Shown piece after piece: positions 1 through 8,919 of a stretch of DNA of 64,000 bases; the first letter of the stretch is position 1, and each line of letters starts with the position of its first letter. The notes beneath the pieces are model-generated. The model saw only the letters and a program-made list of their open reading frames with translations, was not told where the DNA came from and made no database searches. The translations under genes were made by a program, and so were the position numbers. Origin of the DNA: Oceanobacillus chungangensis (GTDB lineage: Bacteria; Bacillota; Bacilli; Bacillales; Amphibacillaceae); contig NZ_PIOD01000007.1 of the NCBI RefSeq assembly GCF_003369565.1, positions 25,812-89,811 on the forward strand, written 5' to 3'.

Positions 1-1131
1 TGTACGGAGCACAACTTCACCGACACGCCCCATTGCCTGTGCATCCGAACTAACCATACTAAATACACCCATATCTTGAAGAATATCCTCTGCTGCAATT
101 GTTTCTCTTCGGATTCGCGAATCAGCGAAAGCGATATCTTCTGGAACAGATGGGTTTAGATGATGACAAACCATTAGCATATCGAGATGTTCGTCGACTG
201 TATTTACTGTATATGGCAACGTAGGATTTGTTGATGATGGTAGAACATTCATAAAGCTTGCCGATTTAATTAAATCTGGTGCATGTCCTCCACCAGCACC
301 TTCTGTATGATACATATGAATGACACGATTCTTAATTGCTGCAATCGTATCCTCCATGAATCCACCTTCGTTTAGCGTATCGGCATGTACGGCAACTTGC
401 ACATCATACTTATCCGCGATTGTTAGCGCATGGTCGAGTGCAGATGGTGTAGCTCCCCAGTCTTCATGGACTTTTAAGCCAATTGCTCCAGCACGCACTT
501 GTTCTGCTAATGGTTCCTCTGTTGCCGCTTGTCCTTTTCCAGTAAAGCCAACGTTAATAGGTAATCCCTCTGCCGCTTCAAGCATTCGATGCATATTCCA
601 TTCACCTGGCGTCACTGTTGTCGCTCTCGCGGCTGCTGTCGCACCAGTTCCACCACCAATCAAGGTAGTAAGTCCAGATGTAAGGGCAACATCAACCTGT
701 GCAGGATTGATAAAATGCACATGCGTATCGATTCCACCGGCAGTTAGTATCATCCCTTCACCAGCGATAATATCTGTTGAGGCACCAATTACAATATCCA
801 CATTATCCATCACAAGTGGATTTCCCGCTTTACCAATCCCAGATATTTTGCCATCGCGAATCCCAATATCAGCTTTATAAATTCCAGTGTAATCCAAAAT
901 TACTGCATTTGTGATCACAGTATCTGGAACGCCTTCTTTACGTGTAACAAGTGGGTGCTGCCCCATACCATCACGAATAACCTTACCGCCTCCGAAGACA
1001 ACCTCTTCACCATAGGTCGTAAAGTCTTTCTCCACCTGAATAAACAAGTCAGTATCCGCTAAACGAATGGAATCTCCTGTTGTTGGACCATACATTTGTG
1101 CATATTGTTTTCTCGTCATTTTAAAGCTCAT
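1..1131 (-). CDS. ureC: Urease alpha subunit (partial, runs off left edge)
   Basis: Catalytic subunit of urease, hydrolysing urea to ammonia and carbamate in the cytoplasm. The first 377 codons are present, read leftward from the ATG at 1131, and the gene continues beyond position 1. Visible hallmarks are the metal-binding HVH in [11 protein letters not shown], the GLKVHEDWG segment with the lysine that is carbamylated to bridge the two nickels, the [10 protein letters not shown] block, the flap histidines in [14 protein letters not shown], and [12 protein letters not shown] near the window edge. Full-length UreC is about 570 residues, so roughly 190 are missing. The start overlaps the ureB stop by one base (TAATG), indicating translational coupling. 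The accessory genes ureEFGD are presumably beyond the edge. Confidence 0.97.
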   Translation of the reverse strand, partial: MSFKMTRKQYAQMYGPTTGDSIRLADTDLFIQVEKDFTTYGEEVVFGGGKVIRDGMGQHPLVTRKEGVPDTVITNAVILDYTGIYKADIGIRDGKISGIGKAGNPLVMDNVDIVIGASTDIIAGEGMILTAGGIDTHVHFINPAQVDVALTSGLTTLIGGGTGATAAARATTVTPGEWNMHRMLEAAEGLPINVGFTGKGQAATEEPLAEQVRAGAIGLKVHEDWGATPSALDHALTIADKYDVQVAVHADTLNEGGFMEDTIAAIKNRVIHMYHTEGAGGGHAPDLIKSASFMNVLPSSTNPTLPYTVNTVDEHLDMLMVCHHLNPSVPEDIAFADSRIRRETIAAEDILQDMGVFSMVSSDAQAMGRVGEVVLRT

Positions 1132-1451
1132 TATTTATTCCCTCTTTTCAATGGTCCATCCACTTTGTTATTAAACCCGTAAACCTCACGTTTCCCCCCA
1201 AAATCAATTAATTCTACTTCCTTTTCATCACCTGGTTCAAAGCGAACTGCCGCACCTGCTGGAACATTAAGACGTTTTCCATATGCTTCTTCACGATTAA
1301 ACTGCAGTGCATCATTCACCTCGTAAAAATGATAATGTGAACCAATTTGAATTGGTCTATCACCAGTATTCGTTACGAATACTTTTGATGCTTCCCTTCC
1401 TGCGTTGCAAATAATCTCTTCTTCTTTTAAAAATAATTGTCCGGGTTCCAT
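1131..1451 (-). CDS. ureB: Urease beta subunit
   Basis: Non-catalytic structural subunit of the urease trimer. The 106-residue length is typical for the separate UreB of Bacilli. Recognisable parts are the beta-rich start ([13 protein letters not shown]), the conserved [19 protein letters not shown] and the [16 protein letters not shown] block. It lies 24 bp after ureA, with a good Shine-Dalgarno (GGAGG) ahead of the ATG, and its stop overlaps the ureC start, so ureABC form one coupled operon. Confidence 0.97.
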   Translation of the reverse strand: MEPGQLFLKEEEIICNAGREASKVFVTNTGDRPIQIGSHYHFYEVNDALQFNREEAYGKRLNVPAGAAVRFEPGDEKEVELIDFGGKREVYGFNNKVDGPLKRGNK

Positions 1452-1475
1452 CTGTTCATTCCTCCTGTTGTTTAT

Positions 1476-1778
1476 TTACCTTATTGGACTATGTACCGTT
1501 ACTAATTTCGTACCATCCGGGAAGGTTGCCTCTACTTGCACATCGTCAATCATCTCTGGAATTCCATCCATAACGTCTTCCCTTGTCAGAATCGTTGCAC
1601 CATATTCCATTAATTCTGCAACACTTCGCCCGTCTCTGGCACCTTCCAGCACTTCATAAGTGAGTAGTGCTACAGCCTCTGGATAATTTAATCGCAAGCC
1701 ACGTTCTTTCCTTCGCTTTGCTAAATCTGCTACCACTACGATCATCAACTTATCTATTTCCCGCGGTAATAATTGCAT
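1476..1778 (-). CDS. ureA: Urease gamma subunit
   Basis: Small structural subunit of urease, 100 residues, the usual length. The [20 protein letters not shown] segment and the [20 protein letters not shown] end are strongly conserved in UreA. It is the first gene of the ureABC run. The roughly 200 bp to the divergent urea transporter at 1978 should hold both promoters; no TnrA/GlnR-type box (TGTNA-N7-TNACA) was found there by eye. Confidence 0.97.
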   Translation of the reverse strand: MQLLPREIDKLMIVVVADLAKRRKERGLRLNYPEAVALLTYEVLEGARDGRSVAELMEYGATILTREDVMDGIPEMIDDVQVEATFPDGTKLVTVHSPIR

Positions 1779-1977
1779 TTTAAACCTCCCTAAAATCGAT
1801 TATTATTTTATTTGGACAGAACATCTATAAGCATTTCCAATTCTTTCATTTTTAAACAAAGTTTATGTTTGTTGAAGAATCAAATCTACTTTTATTTTTT
1901 TGGAATTGTCCTTCTGTTTTTTGGGAAGTGTAATATAGAGGAAATAACTATAAATTTGGTAAATAGGGGACGATACA

Positions 1978-2910
1978 GTGCGTAATCATTCATTTATTAA
2001 TAAAGCTTTTCCATTTATAGCGATATCATTGAAAGGAATTTCACAAGTCGTTTTGATTGAAAATGTCGTCTCAGGTGCGATTATTCTTTTAGCCATTACA
2101 ATTGCATCGGTTCCTTTAGGGATAATAGCTCTTCTATCGTCAATGATTGGTACAATGATTGGTAAGCTTGGAGGGGTAGATGACGAGATACTTAACCAAG
2201 GGTTATTTGGCTATAATTCTGTACTTACTGGAATGGCCCTACTATTATTCCTGACAGGACCAACCCAATGGATTCTCTGTTTAGTCGGTGCCGCTATTGC
2301 CGCCATCCTAACAGCAAGTGTAATGCATATTATGAAGGGTACAGGAATACCAATTCTAACCTTGCCATTTATTCTCTTGACCTGGTTTGCTTTACTCGTT
2401 TCCTATCGATTAACCACATTTCAAATTAGTAATTCGCTCGTCCCACAAAGTTTGCGCCAATGGGAATTAGATATCACGGGTGATATTGAGTTGTCACATG
2501 GTATTTTTTATGGAATTGGACAAGTTTATTTTTTAGACAATATGGTATCTGGAATATTATTATTTATTGCCGTTTTTTGGGCTAGCTGGAAGCTTGGACT
2601 CTATGCTTCTATAGGAAACGCTGCAGCTTTAGTAACAGCGTTAATATTAGGGGCAGAACGATCTCTAATATTCTTAGGACTGTATGGTTATAATGCGATA
2701 TTAACTTGTATCGCAGTAGCTCTCGTATTTAATATGGATAAGCGACCATTTTCATACGCTTCAGGGATTATGGCCGCCTGTTTGACGGTTCCACTAGCAG
2801 CTAGTATCAATACATGGCTTTTGCCTTATGGACTACCTGCATTAACGATGCCATTTGTCTTGAGTACATGGGTATTCCTTAGTGCAAGGAAAATATTACC
2901 GAAGTTATAG
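1978..2910 (+). CDS. Urea transporter (UT family)
   Basis: Channel-like inner-membrane urea transporter, 310 residues, nearly all hydrophobic. It shows the internal duplication of the UT family: VLIENVVSGAI in the first half against YFLDNMVSGIL in the second, and GLFGYNSVLTGMAL against LGLYGYNAILTCIAV. The start is a GTG at 1978 behind a purine-rich AGGGGA. It is divergent from ureABC, which fits a urea uptake and hydrolysis unit. A very strong hairpin follows (2939-2980). Confidence 0.93.
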   Translation: MRNHSFINKAFPFIAISLKGISQVVLIENVVSGAIILLAITIASVPLGIIALLSSMIGTMIGKLGGVDDEILNQGLFGYNSVLTGMALLLFLTGPTQWILCLVGAAIAAILTASVMHIMKGTGIPILTLPFILLTWFALLVSYRLTTFQISNSLVPQSLRQWELDITGDIELSHGIFYGIGQVYFLDNMVSGILLFIAVFWASWKLGLYASIGNAAALVTALILGAERSLIFLGLYGYNAILTCIAVALVFNMDKRPFSYASGIMAACLTVPLAASINTWLLPYGLPALTMPFVLSTWVFLSARKILPKL

Positions 2911-2938
2911 GTGCTAATGCTACGCTTCATTGGATAAA

Positions 2939-2980
2939 GATAGAGAACAACATCATACATACTTGATGTTGTTCTCTATC
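2939..2980. terminator. Strong hairpin between convergent genes
   Basis: A perfect 17-bp stem with an 8-nt loop (arms 2939-2955 and 2964-2980) lies between the urea transporter (+) and the small yheE-like gene (-). On the minus strand the stem is followed by TTTATCC; on the plus strand the T-run is poor. It probably acts as a shared terminator or 3' end stabiliser. Confidence 0.75.
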
Positions 2981-3001
2981 TGTCCAGTTCTCGACTTTTA
3001 A

Positions 3002-3223
3002 TTACTGTTCTAAATGGTTCCCCATTAATTTATGGACCTCCGTTTCCACTGCCTGAAGTTCTTCCTCTTCTAATTCCTTATGTGGTTGAGGATGGAACCA
3101 ATTTATTTCTCCATCGTGAAAAACTCCTTGATAAGTATCCCCTTGAAAATTTAATTCAAACTGGTGCCGTTCATGTACTTGATCCTCAAATAATGGTTTT
3201 ATTTCGAAGTTTTCGAACATCAT
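3002..3223 (-). CDS. YheE-like small protein (DUF5342-type)
   Basis: Small cytoplasmic protein of unknown function with the core FEIKPLFEDQVHERHQFELN and the YQGVFHDGEINWFHPQP segment. I recall similar short proteins in Bacillus (YheE), so the family call is from memory. The open frame extends upstream to 3352, but a strong AGGAGG sits 5 bases before the ATG at 3223 (8 before the adjacent ATG at 3220), and the longer version would run into the TatD gene. The likely product is 72-73 residues. It follows the thiamine-salvage operon on the same strand. Confidence 0.7.
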   Translation of the reverse strand: MMFENFEIKPLFEDQVHERHQFELNFQGDTYQGVFHDGEINWFHPQPHKELEEEELQAVETEVHKLMGNHLEQ

Positions 3224-3302
3224 TATTTCCTCCTCATACTGTATTTCTTTTAAAGTTTGCACATAACTACCCAAAATATGTATAGGATAAATAGTCCGTT
3301 TT

Positions 3303-4097
3303 TTAAATTTGATAAAATTGTTTTGTATTCCGTAAGAGCTGCCTATAGACATCCGCTATTTCTAACGCTTTAATAGAGGCAATGGCTTCGATTGATTGAT
3401 GAATCATCTGTGGATGTGTCATCTTACCTTCAAAGGGACCTGTAAAAGTCCATGGTCCATCCGTCTCGACCATCATTTGTGATAATGGATATTGGTTGAC
3501 CAAATGCTGAATTTCCTGTTCATACAATACATCCGGTGTAATGGAAATAAAGTAACCATTCCGGATCATCCGCTCAATCGTTAGTATATCACCCTTAAAC
3601 CAATGAAAGTGCGCATATTTGATCGCATGTTTTTCTAATAAATTGCAAACAACACCTGCATCCTCATAAATTGCATGCAGTACTATCGGCTTCTTGTATC
3701 GTTTTGCAAGTATGATAAATTGCTCGAGTATTTCCATATAGGGTTCTATATTTAAAAAGGGATTTTCTTTTCGCGTATAATACGGCAGACCAACCTCACC
3801 AATGGCAATCATCTCTTGATTGTGTAACTCAATAAATGCAATTAATTCCTGCATTGCTTCATCATTAAGCACTTGTTGTTCTGGATGAAAACCAAACGCC
3901 GCCTTAATATTATTGTGCTCACGATGTAATTTTAAATTTTCTTTAGCAGAAACTAAATCATATGACACCGTGATTAGCGATTCTATCCCAGCACACTCCA
4001 TCTCAGACATAATCCGTCGCTGCTCAGACCTTGCATATTTATCTAGATGGATATGTGCATCAATTAGGCTTCTTGCACCTCCCAAACTATTCTTCAT
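3303..4097 (-). CDS. TatD-family metal-dependent hydrolase, last gene of the thi operon
   Basis: TIM-barrel amidohydrolase of the TatD family, about 264 residues. Metal-site motifs are intact: DAHIHLDKY (HxH), FGFHPEQ, IGEVGLPYY (Glu), VLHAIYEDA (His), HFHWFKGD (His) and VETDGPW (Asp). The frame is open upstream to 4136, but the ATG at 4097 overlaps the thiZ stop as TAATG and has GAGGG upstream, matching the coupling used between other genes here. Family members are nucleases or amidohydrolases. Its place at the end of a TPP-riboswitch operon suggests a step in pyrimidine salvage, as the M20 deacylase YlmB provides in B. halodurans; that role is inference. Confidence 0.85.
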   Translation of the reverse strand: MKNSLGGARSLIDAHIHLDKYARSEQRRIMSEMECAGIESLITVSYDLVSAKENLKLHREHNNIKAAFGFHPEQQVLNDEAMQELIAFIELHNQEMIAIGEVGLPYYTRKENPFLNIEPYMEILEQFIILAKRYKKPIVLHAIYEDAGVVCNLLEKHAIKYAHFHWFKGDILTIERMIRNGYFISITPDVLYEQEIQHLVNQYPLSQMMVETDGPWTFTGPFEGKMTHPQMIHQSIEAIASIKALEIADVYRQLLRNTKQFYQI

Positions 4098-4831
4098 TAT
4101 TGTTCCCTCATTTCCTGATAGATTCGTTTCTTCCATTGCAGAAACGAATCAGAAAGAAGAATTGCTTCGTCTCTTGGTCGGGCAAAGGGAATCGTAAATT
4201 CTTTCTTAACGGTTGCTGGTCGGGACGATAACACAATAATTCGATCAGCAAGAAAAATTGCCTCCTCAATATTATGCGTCACAAATAATATTGAGCGTTT
4301 ATATTCGGACCAAATCGATAAAAGCCACTTTTGCATATCAAGTCTCGTAAATTCATCTAATGCTGAAAAAGGTTCATCTAATAGGATTAATGATTGCGGA
4401 CTTAAAATACTGCGAATAAATGATGCCCTTTGCTGCATTCCTCCAGAAAGTTCATGTGGGTAGCTTTGCTCAAACCCTTTAAGCCCAGCCCTTTCAATCA
4501 TTTGTAATGCCTTTTCCACATCACGATTTCCAGTAATCTCTTGGCCAAGCAGTACATTATCTAAAATTGTCCGCCATGGCATGAGTGACGAAGTTTGTGG
4601 TGTATAGCTGATTGAACCGCGTTTTCCATTAATATTCTCTCCATTCAGATTTACCGAACCAGACGATGGCTGACTGATTCCGCCTATAATCCGAAATAAC
4701 GTACTTTTCCCGCTGCCTGAAGGGCCTAACAACGCAACAAATTCTGCCTCTTCAACAGAGAATGTCACATCATTTAGTACTGTATTTACACCGAATGATT
4801 TATTTATTTGCTGGATCTCAAGATGACTCAT
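4097..4831 (-). CDS. thiZ: ABC transporter ATPase, ThiZ-type
   Basis: ATP-binding subunit of the ThiXYZ importer for thiamine pyrimidine precursors. Walker A GPSGSGKST, ABC signature LSGGMQQR, Walker B LILLDEPFSALD and the switch histidine in FVTHNIEEAIFLA mark the nitrate/sulfonate/taurine-type ATPases. The preferred start is the ATG at 4831: the upstream in-frame GTG at 4837 sits inside the AGGAGGAGGGTG ribosome-binding region. The gene overlaps the end of thiX by 14 bp and is itself overlapped by the TatD start. About 244 residues. Confidence 0.9.
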   Translation of the reverse strand: MSHLEIQQINKSFGVNTVLNDVTFSVEEAEFVALLGPSGSGKSTLFRIIGGISQPSSGSVNLNGENINGKRGSISYTPQTSSLMPWRTILDNVLLGQEITGNRDVEKALQMIERAGLKGFEQSYPHELSGGMQQRASFIRSILSPQSLILLDEPFSALDEFTRLDMQKWLLSIWSEYKRSILFVTHNIEEAIFLADRIIVLSSRPATVKKEFTIPFARPRDEAILLSDSFLQWKKRIYQEMREQ

Positions 4832-5594
4832 TTGCACCCTCCTCCTTTGGCTTCCATTTAATCAGTCTTTTCTCTAAACCAACAATGAGTGAAAAGAATA
4901 ATAAGCTTAGAATCACAATTAGAAAAATCGCTACAAACACGCGATCCGTTCGAAACGAAGAAGATGCCAATGTCATATAAACACCAATCCCTTTACTTGC
5001 ACCAAGCCATTCGGATATGACAGCGCCCATTACACTATATGTTGCAGAAATTTTTAATCCTGAAAACAGCGATGGCAGCGCATGCGGAAACTCTAATTTC
5101 CAAAATATTTGTTTCTTTGTTGCACCTGCCATTTGCATATAATGCATTAAATCACGATTCGTTTGCCTGAAACCATCTAATAAAGCAATCGTAATCGGGA
5201 AGAAACAAACCAATGTAATGACAATAATCTTCGGCAGCATTCCGAAGCCAAACCAAATCACAAGCAACGGGGCAAGAACGATTGTTGGAATGTTTTGCGA
5301 AATAATTAATAATGGGTAGAATGCCTGCCTCAGTATGGGAACAAGATGCAAGCCGATTGCCACAACCACGCCAATACTGCTGCCGATGCTGAACCCGAAA
5401 ATAATTAATTTTATTGTTGATGCTAGATGCCCAGAATAGACTGCCCAGCCACTGATTGCCTCAGCAATAATCTGTGATGGGGCTGGCAGCAGCCACTTTT
5501 GAATATCAAAAATATTTGTACAAGTTTCCCAAATAATGAATAAAAGGATGAGGACCAAAGCTGGTCGCCATCCTTTTTGAAATAGCTTGCGCAT
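4818..5594 (-). CDS. thiX: ABC transporter permease, ThiX-type
   Basis: Inner-membrane permease of the same importer, 258 residues with about six membrane segments. The EAA-type cytoplasmic loop is visible as MAGATKKQIFWKLEFPHALPSLFSGLKISA, placing it with the SsuC/TauC/ThiX permeases. The ATG overlaps the preceding stop as TAATG, with GGAGAAA upstream. Substrate assignment rests on the operon (ThiY-like binding protein, thiamine-binding protein, TPP riboswitch), not on the permease. Confidence 0.9.
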   Translation of the reverse strand: MRKLFQKGWRPALVLILLFIIWETCTNIFDIQKWLLPAPSQIIAEAISGWAVYSGHLASTIKLIIFGFSIGSSIGVVVAIGLHLVPILRQAFYPLLIISQNIPTIVLAPLLVIWFGFGMLPKIIVITLVCFFPITIALLDGFRQTNRDLMHYMQMAGATKKQIFWKLEFPHALPSLFSGLKISATYSVMGAVISEWLGASKGIGVYMTLASSSFRTDRVFVAIFLIVILSLLFFSLIVGLEKRLIKWKPKEEGANESS

Positions 5595-5887
5595 TAGCGG
5601 TATTTCTCCGTTAATTTATCCATTGACGCTCCATCAGGCTTATAGAAAACTTTAACTTGTGAAATGACGCTTGGGCATCCTTTTTCCGTCATTTTTTCAT
5701 TCATTCTCTCGATAATCTTAAATAATTCAGATAACTCGCCCTCCATCGTTGTCTCAAGCGGATTCACTTGATGTTTCACACCAGATGCTTCGATTACCGC
5801 AATTGCTTCATCAACAAACGGAATCGTATCTTCTCCATTTGCTGTTTTTGGAATAATTTGAATACTTACGAGTGCATTTGCCATCAT
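5594..5887 (-). CDS. Thiamine-binding protein, MTH1187/YkoF family
   Basis: Small ferredoxin-like fold protein (PF01910-type, formerly DUF77), 97 residues. Typical features are the N-terminal strand ALVSIQIIPK, the VDEAIAVIEASGVKHQVNPLETTMEG stretch and the terminal VISQVKVFYKPDG. Relatives such as YkoF bind thiamine or its hydroxymethylpyrimidine part. Two adjacent ATGs are possible (5887 or 5884); the second is better spaced from GAGGGGG. It is coupled on both sides (TAATG) in the thi operon. Confidence 0.88.
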   Translation of the reverse strand: MMANALVSIQIIPKTANGEDTIPFVDEAIAVIEASGVKHQVNPLETTMEGELSELFKIIERMNEKMTEKGCPSVISQVKVFYKPDGASMDKLTEKYR

Positions 5888-6894
5888 TATTCCCCCTCAT
5901 TTTCTGGTAAAAATTCATTCGTGAATGCCTGCTCACTATCTAGCTTAGCTTCCAATAATCCATTATCATACATCCATGCTGCATAATTATCCCATACTTC
6001 CTGCTTCTGTTCTCCCCAGCGTGTTGCATCATCTTGATATTTCGATGCCAACCAAACCTGGCTTGCTTTTACTAACTCTGGATCTAAATCAGGAACTGCA
6101 GCAATTAGAATATTTGCTGCTTCTTCAGGATTGTCGATTGCAAGCTGATATCCTTTTGAAACTGCATTTAAGAACTTCTCAATAGTTTCTGGATTGTCTT
6201 CTATCATTTTCTCATTTGTCGCAAGGACTGGTGTATAATAATCCAGCTTCTCACTATAATCGGTTAAATAAACCATGTTGATTGGCTCATCACGAAGTTC
6301 TGCTTCAATTCCAGTCCATCCGTAATAAATCCAGGCGAAATCAATATTCTGCTCCATTGCAGTAAAGAAGTCTGAATCACCAATATTGACAACTTCAACT
6401 TGCTCTACGTCGGCACCATCTTGTTTCATAATCGAGTCGAGTACTGCCTTCTCGACAGGTGCACCCCATCCACCGTAGGATTTACCCTCAAAATCCTTTG
6501 GCGATGTAATATCTTTATTTTTTACCGATGCAAACCCAGAAGTATTATGTTGAATTACGGCCGCAATTGATACGATTGGAATATCCTGGATTCGTGCTTC
6601 TGTTATCGATTCCTGATAACTTACCCCAAATTCTGCTTGTCCTGACGCGACTAACTGATTTGCACCAGCCTCACCTGGCATGATGATGTCTACATCAAGT
6701 CCCTCTTTTTCAAAATAACCTTTATCTGCCGCAACATATAAACCGGTATGATTCGTGTTTGGCGTCCAATCTAATACAACGGTTACTTTCTCTAAATCCT
6801 GCTGGCCATCTGTGTTATCAGATGTTTCGCTATCATTATTCCCACAAGCGGCGAGTATAATGAGCAAAAAACTAATGAATACAATCTTTTTCAT
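5887..6894 (-). CDS. thiY: Pyrimidine-precursor binding lipoprotein, ThiY-type
   Basis: Substrate-binding protein of the NMT1/THI5-like family, 335 residues. A lipoprotein signal peptide ends in LAAC with the lipidated Cys at residue 17, followed by an acidic Asn/Ser-rich linker. The domain opens with VVLDWTPNTNHTGLYVA, the hallmark of HMP/formylaminopyrimidine-binding proteins. It is the first gene of the operon, directly downstream of the TPP riboswitch, so expression should fall when thiamine pyrophosphate is plentiful. The ligand (HMP or formylaminopyrimidine) cannot be decided from sequence. Confidence 0.92.
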   Translation of the reverse strand: MKKIVFISFLLIILAACGNNDSETSDNTDGQQDLEKVTVVLDWTPNTNHTGLYVAADKGYFEKEGLDVDIIMPGEAGANQLVASGQAEFGVSYQESITEARIQDIPIVSIAAVIQHNTSGFASVKNKDITSPKDFEGKSYGGWGAPVEKAVLDSIMKQDGADVEQVEVVNIGDSDFFTAMEQNIDFAWIYYGWTGIEAELRDEPINMVYLTDYSEKLDYYTPVLATNEKMIEDNPETIEKFLNAVSKGYQLAIDNPEEAANILIAAVPDLDPELVKASQVWLASKYQDDATRWGEQKQEVWDNYAAWMYDNGLLEAKLDSEQAFTNEFLPENEGE

Positions 6895-6959
6895 TATGAA
6901 CTACCCCCTTATATAAGTTTGATAGAGGCTGCTCTTATACAAATAGCTTCATCGCAAAA

Positions 6960-7103
6960 TTTAAATGCGCCCTAGAATAAAATCCCAGGGCGCATACTAT
7001 TTATGTATCAAGCATGTTCCCTACGCTGGTTTTAGCCAGATCAGGTTCTAAGAGTCAGTATCTAACGGATACAATCTCAACCAGCAACACTGGTTCCCCT
7101 ACA
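6960..7103 (-). promoter_or_regulatory. TPP riboswitch with terminator
   Basis: Read on the minus strand, the THI-box core is plain: GGGGAACC near 7100, CTGGTTGAGATT, then ACCTGATCTGGCTAA and CCAGCGTAGGGAA near 7020. It is followed by a GC-rich hairpin (arms ATGCGCCCT / AGGGCGCAT, 6965-6995) and a T-rich stretch, the expected transcription-termination platform. It controls thiY and the rest of the operon; TPP binding should cause premature termination. Confidence 0.97.
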
Positions 7104-7232
7104 ACTTATAATCTATTTAATTTATTATTACAATAATACTATGACATAGAAAGTGGATAACTTCAAGTATGACGAAAGTTTTGAGTGAGATACTACTTTT
7201 TTGGACAGGCTTTGCAAGGAGGTGATACTAAT

Positions 7233-7259
7233 ATGTCTGCGGATTTTGCTAATAATTAA
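7233..7259 (+). other. 8-codon ORF behind a perfect Shine-Dalgarno
   Basis: An AAGGAGGTGAT ribosome-binding sequence (7216-7226) lies 6 bases before an ATG that opens only MSADFANN and then stops. No real gene follows on the plus strand. It may be a leader peptide, the start of a decayed small spore protein gene, or chance. Nothing downstream identifies a partner. Confidence 0.3.
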
Positions 7260-7310
7260 GCGTATGAATTCTAATTATCTATGGATAAAGAAAATAATAG
7301 CATATAATAA

Positions 7311-7344
7311 TAAAAAGAACGCTAGCGAATTAGCGCTGACGTTC
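7311..7344 (-). terminator. Terminator of the amino acid ABC operon
   Basis: On the minus strand a hairpin (arms 7317-7327 and 7334-7344, one mismatch) is followed by TTTTTATTATTAT. It lies about 120 bp after the stop of the ABC ATPase gene and fits the 3' end of that operon. Confidence 0.8.
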
Positions 7345-7463
7345 TAATGCACGATATGGTTCCATTTAACGGGGATAATAACATATCATCGAGAATAGAG
7401 CTGTCAACAACCGAAGTTCTTTAACAAGTCATATCGTGTAAAGAATCTTATTTTATCCATCTC

Positions 7464-8204
7464 TCACAATACTTTACTCAGGAATTCTCTTGTTCTTTCC
7501 TCTTGTGGGTTTTCAAATAATTCTTTTGGATTACCACGTTCAATAATTTTACCATCATGTAAATATAATATTTTATTGCCAACTTCACGCGCAAATCCCA
7601 TTTCATGCGTAACAACAACCATTGTCATTCCTTCTTCTGCGAGCTGCTTCATTGTTGCTAGCACCTCACCTACCAACTCTGGATCTAGTGCAGAAGTTGG
7701 TTCATCAAACAACATAACATCGGGCTTCATCGCCAAGGCTCTTGCTATTGCCACACGTTGTTTTTGTCCACCAGAAAGCTTTGAAGGATACACATTAATT
7801 TTATCGCTAAGTCCAACTTTTTTTATTAATTCTATTCCATCCCTTACTGCTTGGTCCTTAGGGATTTTCTTTACTTTAATCGGGGCTTCTATCACGTTTC
7901 CAAGTACCGTTTTATGGGGAAACAAGTTAAAATGCTGAAAAACCATCCCTACCCTTTCCCTTACTCTGTTTAAATTATGTGTTTTTGGATCGATTATTTC
8001 CCCATCTAGCACAATAGTGCCACTATCATTTTTTTCAAGAAAATTCAAGCAGCGCAAAATAGTGCTTTTTCCTGACCCACTGGCCCCAATTAATACAACA
8101 ACCTCACTTTTCATTACTGTCATATCAATATCTTTTAGTACATGGAGGTCTCCGAAATACTTGTTTAGTTTTTCAACACGAATTATTTCAGTTTTATCAT
8201 CCAT
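7464..8204 (-). CDS. Polar amino acid ABC transporter ATPase
   Basis: ATP-binding subunit of the GlnQ/TcyC-type family, 246 residues. Walker [11 protein letters not shown]-loop [17 protein letters not shown], signature [17 protein letters not shown], Walker [15 protein letters not shown] and the switch [10 protein letters not shown] are complete. It is the last gene of the binding protein, permease, ATPase operon, 11 bp after the permease, with GGAGG before the ATG. Substrate class (glutamine, cystine or another polar amino acid) is not resolved. Confidence 0.93.
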   Translation of the reverse strand: MDDKTEIIRVEKLNKYFGDLHVLKDIDMTVMKSEVVVLIGASGSGKSTILRCLNFLEKNDSGTIVLDGEIIDPKTHNLNRVRERVGMVFQHFNLFPHKTVLGNVIEAPIKVKKIPKDQAVRDGIELIKKVGLSDKINVYPSKLSGGQKQRVAIARALAMKPDVMLFDEPTSALDPELVGEVLATMKQLAEEGMTMVVVTHEMGFAREVGNKILYLHDGKIIERGNPKELFENPQEERTREFLSKVL

Positions 8205-8215
8205 ATAATACCTCC

Positions 8216-8878
8216 CTAATCACTAACCGACATTTTTCTCTCTAAAAACCTCACAAGCATTGTAAACACATAGACTATGAAAAGATAATAAACAGCAACA
8301 ACTAATAAATATGTCATAAAGTCAAAATTGGTAGAGCCTTCGAGATTAGCTACGCCAAACAATTCCTGCATGCCAATAAAGGAGGCTAGTGAAGAGTCCT
8401 TGAGCGCAATAATAAATTGATTACCAAAAGAAGGAATCGCACGTCTAAATGCTTGAGGTAAAATAATCCTCCTCATTGTTAAAGCAGCACTCATACCTAA
8501 TGAACTTCCTGCCTCCTGTTGCCCCTTATCTATAGAATTAATCGAGCCGCGAATAATTTCCGTCAAATATCCTCCCACATGAAAAGCGAGTGCTATTGTT
8601 ACTGCCCAAAAAGTTGGCATTAGTATGATGTTCGTTAAGCCATAATACAGTACAAATATTTGCACAATAAGTGGTGTTCCTCTAATAATCCAAACATAGA
8701 AATCTGAAATCCACATGAGCAGCCTAATCTTAGTTAACTTCAAAAAGGCGAAAAACAATCCAAATACTAATGCAAACATAAAGGCACAAACGGTTATACC
8801 AACTGTTAAAAACATCGCTGCAATAAATAAATCGTAACTTACGATAAACGTTTCAAAGAAATGGTAGAGGGAATCCAA
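8216..8878 (-). CDS. Polar amino acid ABC transporter permease
   Basis: Membrane subunit of the HisMQ/GlnP family, 220 residues with about five membrane spans and the conserved [16 protein letters not shown] and [24 protein letters not shown] motifs. The start is a TTG at 8878 with AAGGAG about 9 bases upstream. It lies between the binding-protein and ATPase genes, so all three subunits come from one transcript; the permease probably works as a homodimer because no second permease is present. Confidence 0.92.
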   Translation of the reverse strand: MDSLYHFFETFIVSYDLFIAAMFLTVGITVCAFMFALVFGLFFAFLKLTKIRLLMWISDFYVWIIRGTPLIVQIFVLYYGLTNIILMPTFWAVTIALAFHVGGYLTEIIRGSINSIDKGQQEAGSSLGMSAALTMRRIILPQAFRRAIPSFGNQFIIALKDSSLASFIGMQELFGVANLEGSTNFDFMTYLLVVAVYYLFIVYVFTMLVRFLERKMSVSD

Positions 8879-8919
8879 AGTTCTTCACTCCTTCAAATGA
8901 ATAGCACAATAAAGGCATT

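Noticed and set aside
320..880. Plus-strand open frame of 186 codons at the left end
   Set aside because: It is the antisense shadow of ureC, whose minus-strand translation gives a clear urease alpha subunit.
1779..1977. Nitrogen-regulator box between ureA and the urea transporter
   Set aside because: No TGTNA-N7-TNACA match was found, although nitrogen control would be expected.
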